Origin: CAVTHW01 sp963734625
GTDB taxonomy: Bacteria; Acidobacteriota; Terriglobia; Bryobacterales; Bryobacteraceae
DNA: 64,000 nucleotides
Direction of reading: 5' to 3'
Assembly: GCA_963734625.1 (NCBI GenBank)
Contig: CAVTHW010000018.1
Span: 186,001-250,000 of the forward strand
Translations under genes and position numbers: made by a program
Notes under the pieces: generated by a model
Database searches by the model: none
The model's input: the letters and a program-made list of their open reading frames with translations, nothing else
What the model was told of the DNA's origin: nothing
Part shown: positions 17,708 through 26,614 of the stretch, piece after piece
How positions within the stretch are numbered: the first letter of the stretch is position 1
Layout of the letters: each line of letters opens with the position of its first letter

Positions 17708-19369
17708 ATGAGCAGCGAGTTTTCCAGACGCTATTTTTTCTACGGGTCCCTACTGGCTGGAGCCGTTCCGGCCGGAGGCTTTGGGAGTGCGCCCTCGCTA
17801 ACGGCGCTTGGATATAAGAACCTCAACGAGAAACTGAATATCGCCGTCATCGGCTGCGGCACGAGATCTGTGGAGATCCTTGCTGGCGTCACGCCGACCG
17901 AAGATGTAGTGGCGCTGTGCGATGTCAACGAACTGAAGGCGGAGCGCACCTTCGGGAGTCTCCCGAAAGCGACGAAATACAAGGATTACCGCAAGCTGTT
18001 GGAGGCGGAGAAGAACCTCGACGCGGTGATGATCGCCACTCCGGACCACATGCACACGCCAATCGCGCTGGCCGCCATGCAGCACGGCAAGCACGTTTAT
18101 TGCGAAAAGCCGTTGACGCGAACGGCGTATGAATCGCGTCTGCTCGCTGAAGCCGCCGCGAAATACAAGGTCGTTACCCAGATGGGCAACCAGGGCTGGA
18201 ACCACGAAGCCGCAAAGACCGCGTGCGAGATTTTCTGGTCCGGCGAAATCGGCGAAGTCAGGGAAGTTAACGCCTGGACCGGCGGAATTTACGGCGGGCA
18301 GCCGAACATTCCCGCGACCGGTCCGGAGAATACGCCGGTGCCGCCTACCCTGGATTGGGACCTCTGGCTGGGCCCGGCAGCGCCGCGGGACTTCAACCCG
18401 CTGATGGTCAACCAGTGGCGCGCTTTCATCGACTTCTCGACGGGCGGCTCGCTGGGCGACTGGCTGGTGCATTGCCTGGGGCCGGCGCACCTGGCGCTGC
18501 AACTGGATAAGGCGTCTCCGACGAGCGTGGAATGCGTGTTTGTGGAAGGCAAGAGCCAGTGGCTGTGGCCGTTGCGAGCGCACACGGTATTCGAGTTCCC
18601 GGCGCGCGCGAACATGCCGCCGGTGACGATTCACGCTTACCAGAACATGCGAGGCGACTTCAAGAACCCGCCCGGAATGGGCGAAAACGACCGGCTTTTT
18701 CCAGGCCAGAACAACTTGGCCGAAAAGGGCAGGCCATTCCTGTCAACGGGAGACGGCGTGATGCTGACGCCGGATAGATTGACGGTAGACGGTAAGCCTT
18801 TGACCATCAACCAGTTCGGCGGGGGAAGAGCTCAAATGCCGGGGGCGGCTGGCCGCGGCCCCGCGGGTGGTCCGGGCGCTCCAGGCGCTCCAGGCGCTCC
18901 TGGCGCTGCAGGCCGGCAGGGCGCCGCTGTCGCGGGCGGCGGAGCTGCCCGAGGCGGTGGTCCGGGCGGCTTCGGCGGGCAGCAGAGCAGCGACCCAGCC
19001 ATGCGTGCCCCGGGCAATGGCTCGGTGTTTGTAGGTTCGAAAGGCTATATGGCGACGACCAGCCGCGGCGAGGGAGTGTGGCTGCTGCCAGCTTCGCGCT
19101 GGGCAGAGTACAGACTGCCGCCCCAGTTGCTGCAGCGCGGAGTCAACCATCAGCAGGATTGGGTGCGCGCCTGCAAGGGCGGCGCCCCAGGCGTTTCGCA
19201 GTTCTCTGTTGCGAGCAAGTACATCGAGTGGCTTACCCTCGGCGCCATCGCGCTGCGCGTTCCGGGAAAGCTGAACTGGGACGGGAAGAACATGCGCTTC
19301 ACTAACAGCGCGGAGGCCAATAAGTACGTGCAGCCGTTCTTGCGCAAGGGCTGGGAGCTGAAACTATAA
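17708..19369 (+). CDS. Tat-exported Gfo/Idh/MocA-family oxidoreductase (paralogue A3)
   Basis: The 553-residue product has the Tat leader SRRYFFYGSLLAGAVP, a Rossmann motif (IAVIGCGTRSVEIL), TPDHMHTP, EKP in HVYCEKPLTR and the tail LRKGWELKL. It is clearly a paralogue of the enzymes at 1933 and 15171 but more diverged. Residues about 370-440 form a collagen-like insert (GPGAPGAPGAPGAAGRQGAA). I use the ATG at 17708, where the Tat leader begins and GAGGAG is upstream; the frame extends to 17648, but that part is the promoter. It heads a likely operon with the ThuA-like gene (15 bp on), a second oxidoreductase and a xylose-isomerase homologue. Confidence 0.9.
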   Translation: MSSEFSRRYFFYGSLLAGAVPAGGFGSAPSLTALGYKNLNEKLNIAVIGCGTRSVEILAGVTPTEDVVALCDVNELKAERTFGSLPKATKYKDYRKLLEAEKNLDAVMIATPDHMHTPIALAAMQHGKHVYCEKPLTRTAYESRLLAEAAAKYKVVTQMGNQGWNHEAAKTACEIFWSGEIGEVREVNAWTGGIYGGQPNIPATGPENTPVPPTLDWDLWLGPAAPRDFNPLMVNQWRAFIDFSTGGSLGDWLVHCLGPAHLALQLDKASPTSVECVFVEGKSQWLWPLRAHTVFEFPARANMPPVTIHAYQNMRGDFKNPPGMGENDRLFPGQNNLAEKGRPFLSTGDGVMLTPDRLTVDGKPLTINQFGGGRAQMPGAAGRGPAGGPGAPGAPGAPGAAGRQGAAVAGGGAARGGGPGGFGGQQSSDPAMRAPGNGSVFVGSKGYMATTSRGEGVWLLPASRWAEYRLPPQLLQRGVNHQQDWVRACKGGAPGVSQFSVASKYIEWLTLGAIALRVPGKLNWDGKNMRFTNSAEANKYVQPFLRKGWELKL

Positions 19370-19383
19370 AGGACGCGAAAATC

Positions 19384-20367
19384 ATGAGGAAGACATTGTT
19401 CGCAGTGCTGTTGGGCGTGATGCTGCTGTTGGCAATTCCCTCGCCGGCGGCCGGCCCGATCCGGGTCATGCTGCTGGACGGACAGCAGTCCGGCTCTCAC
19501 CCTTGGGAGCCGACTTCACCGGTATTGAAGAAGATGCTGGAGGAAACCGGTTTGTTCCAGGTCGATGAAGTCACTTCCCCTCCGATGGGCGGCGACTTCA
19601 GCAACTTCAAGCCGGAGTTCACCAAGTATCAGGTGGTGCTCCTGAACTACGACACTACGGATGACCAGTGGCCCGAAGCTCTGAAAACTTCTTTCGAGCA
19701 ATACATCCAGAACGGGGGCGGGCTGGTGGTCTACCATGGCGCGGACAACTCGTTCCCGCAGTGGAAGGCGTTCAACCTCATGTGCGGGGTGGGCGGCTGG
19801 CGGGGCCGCAACGAAAAGTCGGGCCCGCTGTGGTACTTCAAAGACGGCAAACTGGTCTCCGACAACTCTCCCGGGAGCGCTGGGAGCCACGGCTCCCGTC
19901 TTCCCTACCAACTCACCATTCGCGACGCCAATCACCCCATTACTCAGGGCCTGCCCAAGCTCTGGATGCACACCACCGACGAATTGTATGCCACCCTGCG
20001 GGGTCCTGGACAGAACATGACGGTTCTGGCCACGGCTTTTTCCACTCCATCCAACCGTGGCACGGGGCGCGATGAACCAATGCTGATGGTGCTGTCTTAT
20101 GGGAAGGGGCGGATCTTCCACAATGCGATGGGGCACGACGTGGCAGCGATGAGCTGCGTGGGATTCATCACCACCATGCAACGCGGCACGGAGTGGGCCG
20201 CGACGGGGAAGGTGACCCAGAAGGTTCCGGTTGGATTTCCGACCGCGGACACCGTCAGCTTGAAGGCGGCCTACATGCCGCCGCCGGCCCAACCGGCGCG
20301 TCGCGGCCCGACGGCTCCGGGTCAGGGGCAACCTGCGACGCAGGCGCCCGGCCCAAGTCCGAGATAA
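19384..20367 (+). CDS. Exported ThuA-domain protein
   Basis: The 327-residue product has a signal peptide (MRKTLFAVLLGVMLLLAIPSPAA). A ThuA-like flavodoxin/glutamine-amidotransferase-type fold follows: RVMLLDGQQSGSHPWEPTSP, YQVVLLNYDTTDDQWPE, GGGLVVYHGADNSFPQWKAF, HPITQGLPKLWMHTTDELY, GRIFHNAMGHD. A Pro-rich tail ends the protein. In rhizobia ThuA works with ThuB, a Gfo/Idh dehydrogenase, in the 3-keto-disaccharide route for trehalose-type sugars. Here it sits between two Gfo/Idh genes, 14 bp after one and 19 bp before the other. That supports a role in handling 3-keto sugars outside the cytoplasm, by inference. Confidence 0.85.
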   Translation: MRKTLFAVLLGVMLLLAIPSPAAGPIRVMLLDGQQSGSHPWEPTSPVLKKMLEETGLFQVDEVTSPPMGGDFSNFKPEFTKYQVVLLNYDTTDDQWPEALKTSFEQYIQNGGGLVVYHGADNSFPQWKAFNLMCGVGGWRGRNEKSGPLWYFKDGKLVSDNSPGSAGSHGSRLPYQLTIRDANHPITQGLPKLWMHTTDELYATLRGPGQNMTVLATAFSTPSNRGTGRDEPMLMVLSYGKGRIFHNAMGHDVAAMSCVGFITTMQRGTEWAATGKVTQKVPVGFPTADTVSLKAAYMPPPAQPARRGPTAPGQGQPATQAPGPSPR

Positions 20368-20386
20368 GCTTCAAAGCGAGGAATGT

Positions 20387-21814
20387 ATGGAACAAGATGG
20401 AAGAGGTTCGTACGCCCGCCGCGATTTTCTCAAAGCTGCGAGCACGGCGGGCCTGACAACCAGCATTTTCACCGGGCGTATGCGCGGAGCCAACGACCGC
20501 ATAACCATGGGCTTCATCGGCATCGGCATGCAGGGCTCGGGCAATCTGCGCAATGCCCTCGCCGCCAAGGAACAGGCGCAGGTAGTGGCGGTCTGCGACG
20601 TGTACCAACCAGCGCTGGAGAAGGCCGCCGCCACGGTCCGCAGCAGTTCCGGGTCAGCTCCCAAGGAGGCTAAGGATTTTCGCGAAATCCTGGCGGATAA
20701 ATCCATCGACGCCGTGTGCATCAGCGCGCCGGATCACTGGCATGCCTTGATGACGGTCGAGGCCTGCAAGGCGGGCAAGGACGTCTATGTGGAGAAACCC
20801 GCGTGCGTCCGCCTCGAGGAAGGGCCCAAGATGATCGAGGCCGCGCGGAAGTACAAGCGCGTGGTCCAGGGCGGCAACATGCAGCGCTCCATGCCGACGT
20901 TCCTGAAAGCCAAGGAGTGGGTCGATAGCGGCGTGCTGGGGGAGATCACGTGGGCCAAGGTCTGGGCGACCGGCCTGGCTGCCAAAGCCGGCCGGGGCAA
21001 GCCGGCCGACGCTGCGCCGCCCCCCGGCCTGGATTGGGAAATGTGGCTGGGCCCGGCGCCCAAGGTGGCGTTCAACCAAAACCGTTGGGGAGTCGGGGGA
21101 CAGGGCTTCCCCACCTTCCGCTATTTCTGGGACTACGCCGGCGGAGCGATGACCGATTGGGGTATCCACTACATCGATCCGGTCCACCAATGCTTGGGAG
21201 AGCCACTGGTGCAATCGGTCGTCTCGCTGGGCGGAAGGCCCTGGACCGAGGACAATATGGAGACCGCCGACACGATGGCGGCGTCGTTCCAATACCCCAA
21301 ATTCATGATGAACTACGAACTCCGCGAGAGCAGCCCGGTTCAACTGCTCGGGCAGGGTGGCGGGACGGCCATTCTGGGGACCGAGGCGTACGTGGTGGTG
21401 ACGCGGTCCGGCGCCTGGCTGAGTCCGAGTCGCACGGGCACACCCGGCAGGGCGGGCGCTCCGACCACACCGAGAGTCGAGCCCCAGGAGTTCCGCGCCA
21501 ACCAGGGCGGAGCCCAAGCCGCACGGGGGACTGCTCCAGGCGCAACGGCGGGAGGGCAAGCGCCGGCGCCGCCAACCGCACCGCAAGCCAGCGACCATTG
21601 GAAGAACTTCCTGGAGTGCGTCCGCACCCGGCAGAAGCCGATTGCCGAAATCGAGTACCTGGTGCGCTCAACGGCATCCTGCCTGCTCGCCAACGTATCT
21701 ATGCGCGCCAAGGTACGCTGCGATCTCGACGAAAAGACCTATATCGTAAAGCAGCCCGAAGCGCGGCCCTATACAAGAGTCAACTACCGGGCGCCCTGGA
21801 AATTGGAGGTTTAG
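20387..21814 (+). CDS. Tat-exported Gfo/Idh/MocA oxidoreductase (paralogue B2)
   Basis: The 475-residue product has a Tat-like leader (YARRDFLKAASTAGL), a Rossmann motif (GFIGIGMQGSGNL), APDHWHALM and EKP in DVYVEKPACV. A Gly/Ala/Pro/Gln linker lies at about 345-400, before a conserved C-terminal part (NFLECVRTRQKPIAEIEY) that ends YRAPWKLEV. It is the intact counterpart of the frameshifted gene at 13538 and belongs to a different subgroup from the 1933/15171/17708 set. GAGGA precedes the ATG. The next gene's ribosome site overlaps its stop codon, so the two are likely translated from one mRNA. Confidence 0.9.
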   Translation: MEQDGRGSYARRDFLKAASTAGLTTSIFTGRMRGANDRITMGFIGIGMQGSGNLRNALAAKEQAQVVAVCDVYQPALEKAAATVRSSSGSAPKEAKDFREILADKSIDAVCISAPDHWHALMTVEACKAGKDVYVEKPACVRLEEGPKMIEAARKYKRVVQGGNMQRSMPTFLKAKEWVDSGVLGEITWAKVWATGLAAKAGRGKPADAAPPPGLDWEMWLGPAPKVAFNQNRWGVGGQGFPTFRYFWDYAGGAMTDWGIHYIDPVHQCLGEPLVQSVVSLGGRPWTEDNMETADTMAASFQYPKFMMNYELRESSPVQLLGQGGGTAILGTEAYVVVTRSGAWLSPSRTGTPGRAGAPTTPRVEPQEFRANQGGAQAARGTAPGATAGGQAPAPPTAPQASDHWKNFLECVRTRQKPIAEIEYLVRSTASCLLANVSMRAKVRCDLDEKTYIVKQPEARPYTRVNYRAPWKLEV

Positions 21815-21818
21815 CAGC

Positions 21819-23066
21819 ATGACACCCGTTTTGATTAACCAGCAGCAAGAGCAGCAAGCGCTTGTCGAGCGCCTGATGGCGGCGTGCGGGGGCAGCTACA
21901 GCCCGGAGACGCGCCGCAAGTATTTTCTCACCGGACCGCAATGGGCAGCCGCCTATCCCGGGCACGCCCTTTTCCACGCGCCAACGCGTGAAGCGGTTGA
22001 ATTCGAAGAGGTGATCCGGCGCTATGCCGAGATCGGCATCGGTTACTGGTCCACCCATGACACCGACGTGATCCCGACCGAAGACCTCGGGACCGACCGG
22101 CAATGGAAGACCGTGGACCGGCTGAAGAGCGCGCTCGCTCAAAACGGCCTGCAGTGCTCGATGGTGACCACCGACACTTTCCACCATGCGGTCTGGGCGG
22201 CCGGTCCGGCGGCCGAGGCGCAGGACGTGCGTGAGTACGCTGCCTGGCGGCTGGGCAATACGGTCGAGATTGGCCATACCCTGGGGGCGCAGTACGCTGT
22301 GTACTGGCCGGGCTCGCTGGGTTACTCGGTGCAGGGCGCCATCGACGAAACCCAGACGCTCAGATGGTACGCAGAGGCATTGAACGCCGCCTGCGAACGG
22401 GACATCAAAGTCGCGAGGGCCATGGGCCGTCCCACCCTGAAGCACTGTCTGGAAGCGAAGCCGTTCGAGCCCCAGGCGGAGATCCTGCTGCCTACCAGCG
22501 ACGCGATGCTGGGGTTCATCGCCTCGGGGCTGCTCACCCACCCGGAGATGGTGGGACTTAATCCGGAGTATCTGCACGAGCTCATGTGGGGCGTGGCTCC
22601 GAGGGCCGCGCTGGCGCGCGTGTTGCTGGCCGGCAAACTCTGGCACTTCGATATCAACGACGGCTACCGCCTGAAGCACGACGTGGACATTGCCGTCGGT
22701 CTGGTGAATCCGCTGGACTGGCTGAACGTGCTGGTTCTGCTGCGCAGCCACGGCTACAATGGCCCGTTCAACCTGGACTACAAGCCGCCGCGCACCACCA
22801 GCAACCACGGAGTGTTCGCCGTGAGCTTCCCCACGGCCGTGGATCGGTTCATCACCCTCTGGGAGATGGCCGGAGAGGTGATCGCCGATCCGGTGATCAG
22901 CCAAGCCACTGCGGCGCTCAAAACGGGAGCGAACGGCGGCGGATCGCACGACGCCGACGCCATCGCGCGCGCCAACAGCGAAGTCCTGACCCTGCACGAA
23001 CTGATCGCCCACCGGATCTTCCAGATTCTGGTCGGCGCGCACAGGGGACGTTTGTATCCGGTGTAG
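21819..23066 (+). CDS. xylA: Class-I xylose isomerase homologue
   Basis: The product has 415 residues, close to the short actinobacterial type of XylA. The active-site and metal residues can be followed: His/Asp in WSTHDTDVIP, Glu and Lys in HCLEAKPFEP, Glu and His in GLNPEYLHELMWG, Asp in LWHFDINDGY, two Asp in LKHDVDIAV and Asp in LDYKPPRT. This suggests a working aldose-ketose isomerase with two divalent metals. There is no signal peptide, so it acts in the cytoplasm. It is last in the operon with three exported proteins. D-xylose would fit the GH67 and esterase genes nearby, but related enzymes use other aldoses. GGAGG precedes the ATG. Confidence 0.82.
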   Translation: MTPVLINQQQEQQALVERLMAACGGSYSPETRRKYFLTGPQWAAAYPGHALFHAPTREAVEFEEVIRRYAEIGIGYWSTHDTDVIPTEDLGTDRQWKTVDRLKSALAQNGLQCSMVTTDTFHHAVWAAGPAAEAQDVREYAAWRLGNTVEIGHTLGAQYAVYWPGSLGYSVQGAIDETQTLRWYAEALNAACERDIKVARAMGRPTLKHCLEAKPFEPQAEILLPTSDAMLGFIASGLLTHPEMVGLNPEYLHELMWGVAPRAALARVLLAGKLWHFDINDGYRLKHDVDIAVGLVNPLDWLNVLVLLRSHGYNGPFNLDYKPPRTTSNHGVFAVSFPTAVDRFITLWEMAGEVIADPVISQATAALKTGANGGGSHDADAIARANSEVLTLHELIAHRIFQILVGAHRGRLYPV

Positions 23067-23093
23067 CGGAACAAATAGGGTTTCAGGTTTCGC

Positions 23094-23741
23094 TCAATCG
23101 ATTCCTCGTAAACCTCCGCCAACGATAAAGGCGCCGATCACGCCGCCCACGACGATCAAGACCACGTACAGCGGTCGCATTCCCTTATTCTCCTTCACCG
23201 ATTCGACGTCGGCGAATGCAATCTTGTCGCTGGAGACTTGCCCCGACTTACCCGTCTGGACCTCGAAGCCGTCGTCTGTGACCGGGCCGAGCTTGCCTGT
23301 AATCTTCTTACTGCCTTCCTGTTTCAGCTTAACTTCGATTTTCTTGCCCGCCGGGATCAAGAGCAGCTCTCTCCTGAGGTCACTTGTGAGGTCACTCGTA
23401 CTGAGCACGGGCTGAATCTCCGTTGACTGGCCCGGCTTGACGACGACTCTTTGCAACCGCAACGGCGCGAAGCCCGCCTTGGCTACCGTGACGATGTAGT
23501 CACCCTCCGGCAAGGGCTGAAGGATGAACTGGCCGTCGGCCCCACTCCGAACGAGTTCCTGTCTCTGGGAGCCCTGCCGCATCAGGGTGATGCGGGCCGC
23601 CGGCACTACAGCCCCCCTCTCGTCGCGGACCACCCCAGTGATCCCGCCGAGGGCCGGCTCGACGGGAGCGCACAGGGCCTCAAACGGCAGCAACACTGAC
23701 ATCATTGTCGACAGTAAACAGCAAAACGCTGGCCGCAACAT
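23094..23741 (-). CDS. Membrane protein with carboxypeptidase-regulatory-like domain (copy 1)
   Basis: The 215-residue product has a signal peptide (MLRPAFCCLLSTMMSVLLPFEALCA). A CarboxypepD_reg beta-sandwich follows at about 30-115 (GITGVVRDERGAVVPAARIT, LQPLPEGDYIVTVAKAGFAP). Next come a short Lys-rich beta segment (KKIEVKLKQEGSKKITGKLG) and one C-terminal membrane helix (YVVLIVVGGVIGAFIVGGG). ATG at 23741 has GGGAGG upstream. The gene is a close duplicate of the one at 25979, including 141 bp upstream. The function is unknown; the architecture suggests an anchored surface or periplasmic binding protein. Confidence 0.8.
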   Translation of the reverse strand: MLRPAFCCLLSTMMSVLLPFEALCAPVEPALGGITGVVRDERGAVVPAARITLMRQGSQRQELVRSGADGQFILQPLPEGDYIVTVAKAGFAPLRLQRVVVKPGQSTEIQPVLSTSDLTSDLRRELLLIPAGKKIEVKLKQEGSKKITGKLGPVTDDGFEVQTGKSGQVSSDKIAFADVESVKENKGMRPLYVVLIVVGGVIGAFIVGGGLRGID

Positions 23742-23882
23742 GATCTCGCCTCCCAAGACGTTATGAGCAACCGCCTGTCCATGGCTGGGTTCAGTATACG
23801 CTCCTGCGTAATCAGCAGATTACAGAAAATGCCTGTTTGAAGCAAGGCTGGTGGACCGCCAGATTCCGCTGACACTGTCAGG
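23742..23882 (-). repeat. 141-bp upstream repeat, copy 1
   Basis: This stretch is about 93% identical to 26615-26755. Both lie directly upstream of the two duplicated genes and both end in the small palindrome CTGACA-C-TGTCAG followed by G. It probably holds the promoter. A diverged piece also occurs at about 25918-25970, and 23864-23902 is repeated at 25171-25209. Confidence 0.75.
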
Positions 23883-24020
23883 CAGACCACGCATCCCGAT
23901 CACTCCCCGTGCAACGTCTGCAACAGCACCGCCAACGCCGCCAGTCGACGCAGCATCGCCGCGAAGAGCCGCCAAGTTAGGTGGCCAGGCCAGGCGTGCC
24001 AGAGAGAACTTGTTCAACGG

Positions 24021-24323
24021 TCAGTCTGCGAACTGGACGTTCTTGACGATCTCAGCGAATTCACTTTCTGTGTATGCCCTCATGGTCTTGCTCTTGGCGT
24101 TCCCTTTCGCTGCAATGGAGAGGGCGACAGCGGAAGCTACCTCGTCGCTCGGACCTTCGGTCACGGCAATAATGTCGTACTCGCCCATCGTGACGTAGAG
24201 GCCAAGGACTTTTCCTCCCATGGATTCAGTGAGCTTCCTTGATTCTTGGAACCGCGCAGGGGCGTTCTTTATGTCCCTGACGCCCTGCTCGGTCCATTTG
24301 AAGAGAGTCACATAGGTTGGCAT
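24021..24323 (-). CDS. GYD-domain protein
   Basis: The 100-residue protein starts MPTYVTLFKWTEQGVRDIKN and has the GYD-family pattern of a ferredoxin-like fold with the signature region LGLYVTMGEYDIIAVTEGPS. Members are small cytoplasmic proteins of unknown biochemical role. The ATG at 24323 is preceded by GAGAGG; a longer frame exists but lacks a better start. It follows the small unknown gene at 24378 in the same direction, 54 bp away, and may share its transcript. Confidence 0.85.
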   Translation of the reverse strand: MPTYVTLFKWTEQGVRDIKNAPARFQESRKLTESMGGKVLGLYVTMGEYDIIAVTEGPSDEVASAVALSIAAKGNAKSKTMRAYTESEFAEIVKNVQFAD

Positions 24324-24377
24324 CTGACACCTCTCTTTACCCCGCGGCATGTTGGCCACCCCCATACCACCGTCGGG

Positions 24378-24719
24378 CTAGCCATTTCGCTTGATGATGA
24401 TGTCCGGGGAGTGACTGGTCAAGGTCTTGTACTTGCCTTTCGTCTTCGGATAGTCTACGTTGGCAGTATATGGGTAACACCTCTCCTCATCGGGTTTGAT
24501 ATCTGTCACAACCTGTTTTTCTACAGAGTGCTTCCCGTTATGGGCAATGGAGTTGAAGGTCCTTCCAATGAACGGTGTGTCGCCCTTTAAGATAATACTG
24601 AAGGTGTATTCGCATTCCCACCACACGCCGTCCAGTTTCTTGGCTTCCACAGGATCTTTGTCGTAACTGAGGTGTCCGCTTGGGCTAACTGAGATTGTCA
24701 CCTTGTTGGTGTTGGGCAT
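24378..24719 (-). CDS. Small conserved-looking protein, unknown function
   Basis: The 113-residue protein starts MPNTNKVTISVSPSGHLSYD. It is rich in alternating hydrophobic strands (GVWWECEYTFSIILKGDTPF, YPYTANVDYPKTKGKYKTL) and ends PDIIIKRNG, which suggests a compact beta-sandwich. It has no signal peptide and no catalytic motif I recognise. GGAG precedes the ATG at 24719, and a stem (GCCTGC-TGAAG-GCAGGC, 24739-24755) lies in the likely 5' leader. Similar tryptophan/PDIIV-ended small proteins occur in related bacteria, from general familiarity rather than a search. Confidence 0.6.
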   Translation of the reverse strand: MPNTNKVTISVSPSGHLSYDKDPVEAKKLDGVWWECEYTFSIILKGDTPFIGRTFNSIAHNGKHSVEKQVVTDIKPDEERCYPYTANVDYPKTKGKYKTLTSHSPDIIIKRNG

Positions 24720-25478
24720 GAGTACTCCACTCTTACTTGCCTGCTGAAGGCAGGCGACCGTGAGTGTTCACCCTCGGCACTCCGCTCGACGGGAATGCCG
24801 TGGTCACATTCAAGCCGAGCTTTCCGACGCGGCTTCCTGGCGCCCTAGACACAGGCCGCTTTCACGGAAACTTTCGGCGATGGACTTCGGTGGTGCTCCT
24901 AAAAAGGCCCGGTTCAACCGGGAAGGAGTTGGTCCGCTTCGTGTCAGCTTCTGATCCTAGATCTTGTGCTTTTACTTGAGTTCACGAAGCCTGTCAGCCC
25001 GGGTTCCAATCTTCGAGCCTTGGCTGTGTGAAACATTATAAACCTGCTTGATGCTGTGTCAAGTAATTTAGTTTGACTTGTGAGTTACAGTACTACAAAC
25101 TGCCTCTGAGAGGTCCGGCTTGGCCTCTCCAGGTGGTCCAGACGCCAGGAAGCCACGCCTTTTCAATAGTTTCCGCTGGCAGTGTCAGGCAGACCACACG
25201 TCCCGATCAATTCCCGTCTCCGCCTATCCCACCCCACACCGCCAGCTCAGCCGTGCACCGTTCTGCGTCGCAGGGCATCGCAGCATCGCCTCAAGTCAGC
25301 CGCCGCGTCGGATGGCCCTGTGGCAGGAGCGGGAGACGTTCTCAAGGGCCTGCAATTCTGAGCAGGCACGACCAAATCCGCTCGCCTGGGACGAACGTCG
25401 GGACGACAGGTCGGTGTCTGGTGTTGTGTCGGGTACAGTTGACGGGTGTCGCGGTGCCACGGCGTCTTCCAGGACCAT
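24720..25478. other. About 760 bp without a supported gene
   Basis: Only short frames without convincing starts or protein-like composition are present. Two things stand out: the stem at 24739-24755, and a 39-bp block (25171-25209) that repeats 23864-23902 with few changes. The right end merges into the decayed gene at 25479. I see no tRNA or other RNA gene. Confidence 0.5.
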
Positions 25479-25915
25479 GTAGACCGCTGCCCAGCCCATC
25501 GCTTTGAAGCGGCTACGCCAATAGGCGCTGTCCATCTTGAATTCCCGACCGATCCCGTCTGGATCGTTTTGTATATGAATGAAACCTGCCACTCCTCCCT
25601 GCATGGGGTGGGCCACGTAATTCGTGAGGACGCTATCTCCGTCCCCCCATCCACGAATGCTCTTGACGGAAGTCCAATATTCCCTCAGAAACTTGCCTTG
25701 CAACTGGCTCCTGGTCTCGTCCTGCGTGAGGCGCAGCGTGTGCTCGATGCTGAGGAACATAAACGACTGCTTGAGAGCCGCACCCAGCCGAATCCCCCTG
25801 ACCGCTCAACCTCGCCGGTGGGTTGTGCCTGAACTGGTGGACTTGACTGAGCGAGAACACGCTTCACTTTGACCTTGGACCCCTCTAAGCACGCCTTCGA
25901 AACCGTGCTCTTCAT
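25479..25915 (-). pseudogene. Decayed gene of the GWGDGD/HPMQG membrane protein family
   Basis: Reading on the minus strand, one frame carries QPTGEVERSGGFGWVR. A different frame then continues ALKQSFMFLSIEHTLRLT, FLREYWTSVKSIRGWGDGDS, TNYVAHPMQGGVAGFIHIQN and YWRSRFKAMGWAAVY. A single missing base near 25785 would join them. After the last motif the sequence stops resembling the family (about 25479), so the C-terminal part is also lost. The WGDGD...NY...HPMQG pattern is known to me from acidobacterial membrane proteins of unknown function. The frameshift plus truncation points to a pseudogene rather than a sequencing error alone. Confidence 0.6.
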
Positions 25916-25978
25916 GCTATGAGCAACCACCAGTCCATTGGCGGGTTTACGATGCGCTCGTTCGTAATTGCTTGGATC

Positions 25979-26614
25979 TTATCCCGTCGTGTGCTTGACT
26001 CCCCAAGCAAGTGCCACCAAAGCCCCAAACACAATGCCAATCACGACCACCGCCTTGGCCGCAGTGCCTCCCTTCCTTTCCACCGATTCGACATCGGCGA
26101 ATACGATCTGCTGGCTGGAGACCTTCCAATTCTTGGCGGTCTGGACCTCGAAGCCTTCCTCTGTCATCGGGCCGAGCTTGCCTGTAATCTTCTTACTGCC
26201 TTCCTGCTTCAGCTTGACCTCGATTGTCTTGCCCGCCGGGATCAAGAGCAGTTGTTTCCTGAGGTCATGTGTACTGAGGACAGCCTGAATCTCCGTTGAC
26301 TGGCCCGGCTTGACGACGATTCCTTGCAACCGCAACGGCGCGAAGCCCGCCTTGGCTACCGTGACGATGTAGTCACCTTCCGGCAAGGGCTGAAGGATGA
26401 ACTGGCCGTCGGCCCCACTCTGAACGAGTTCCTGTCGCTGGGAGCCCTGCCGCATCATTGTGACGCGGGCCTCCGGCACTACAGCCCCCCGCTCGTCGCG
26501 GACCACCCCAGTGATCCCGCCGAAGGCCTGCTCGGCGGGAGCGCACAGGGCCTCAAACGGCAGCAACACGGACATTATTGTCGACAGAAAACAGCAAAAC
26601 GCTGGCCGCAACAT
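25979..26614 (-). CDS. Membrane protein with carboxypeptidase-regulatory-like domain (copy 2)
   Basis: The 211-residue product has a signal peptide (MLRPAFCCFLSTIMSVLLPF), a CarboxypepD_reg domain (GITGVVRDERGAVVPEARVT, LQPLPEGDYIVTVAKAGFAP), the Lys-rich segment IEVKLKQEGSKKITGKLG and a C-terminal membrane helix (VVVIGIVFGALVALAWGV). It is nearly identical to the gene at 23094 over the first ~150 residues; the membrane end differs more. ATG at 26614 has GGGAGG upstream. The pair flanks the GYD gene, the unknown gene and the pseudogene, which suggests a segmental duplication. Confidence 0.8.
   Translation of the reverse strand: MLRPAFCCFLSTIMSVLLPFEALCAPAEQAFGGITGVVRDERGAVVPEARVTMMRQGSQRQELVQSGADGQFILQPLPEGDYIVTVAKAGFAPLRLQGIVVKPGQSTEIQAVLSTHDLRKQLLLIPAGKTIEVKLKQEGSKKITGKLGPMTEEGFEVQTAKNWKVSSQQIVFADVESVERKGGTAAKAVVVIGIVFGALVALAWGVKHTTG

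Noticed and set aside
18860..18960. Short tandem DNA repeats that could suggest a CRISPR or minisatellite
   Set aside because: They are in frame and encode Gly-Ala-Pro repeats of the oxidoreductase; there are no spacers.
24990..25030. tRNA-like GGGTTCCAATC near a Cys/Gly-rich stretch
   Set aside because: No acceptor, D or anticodon stem can be formed around it.
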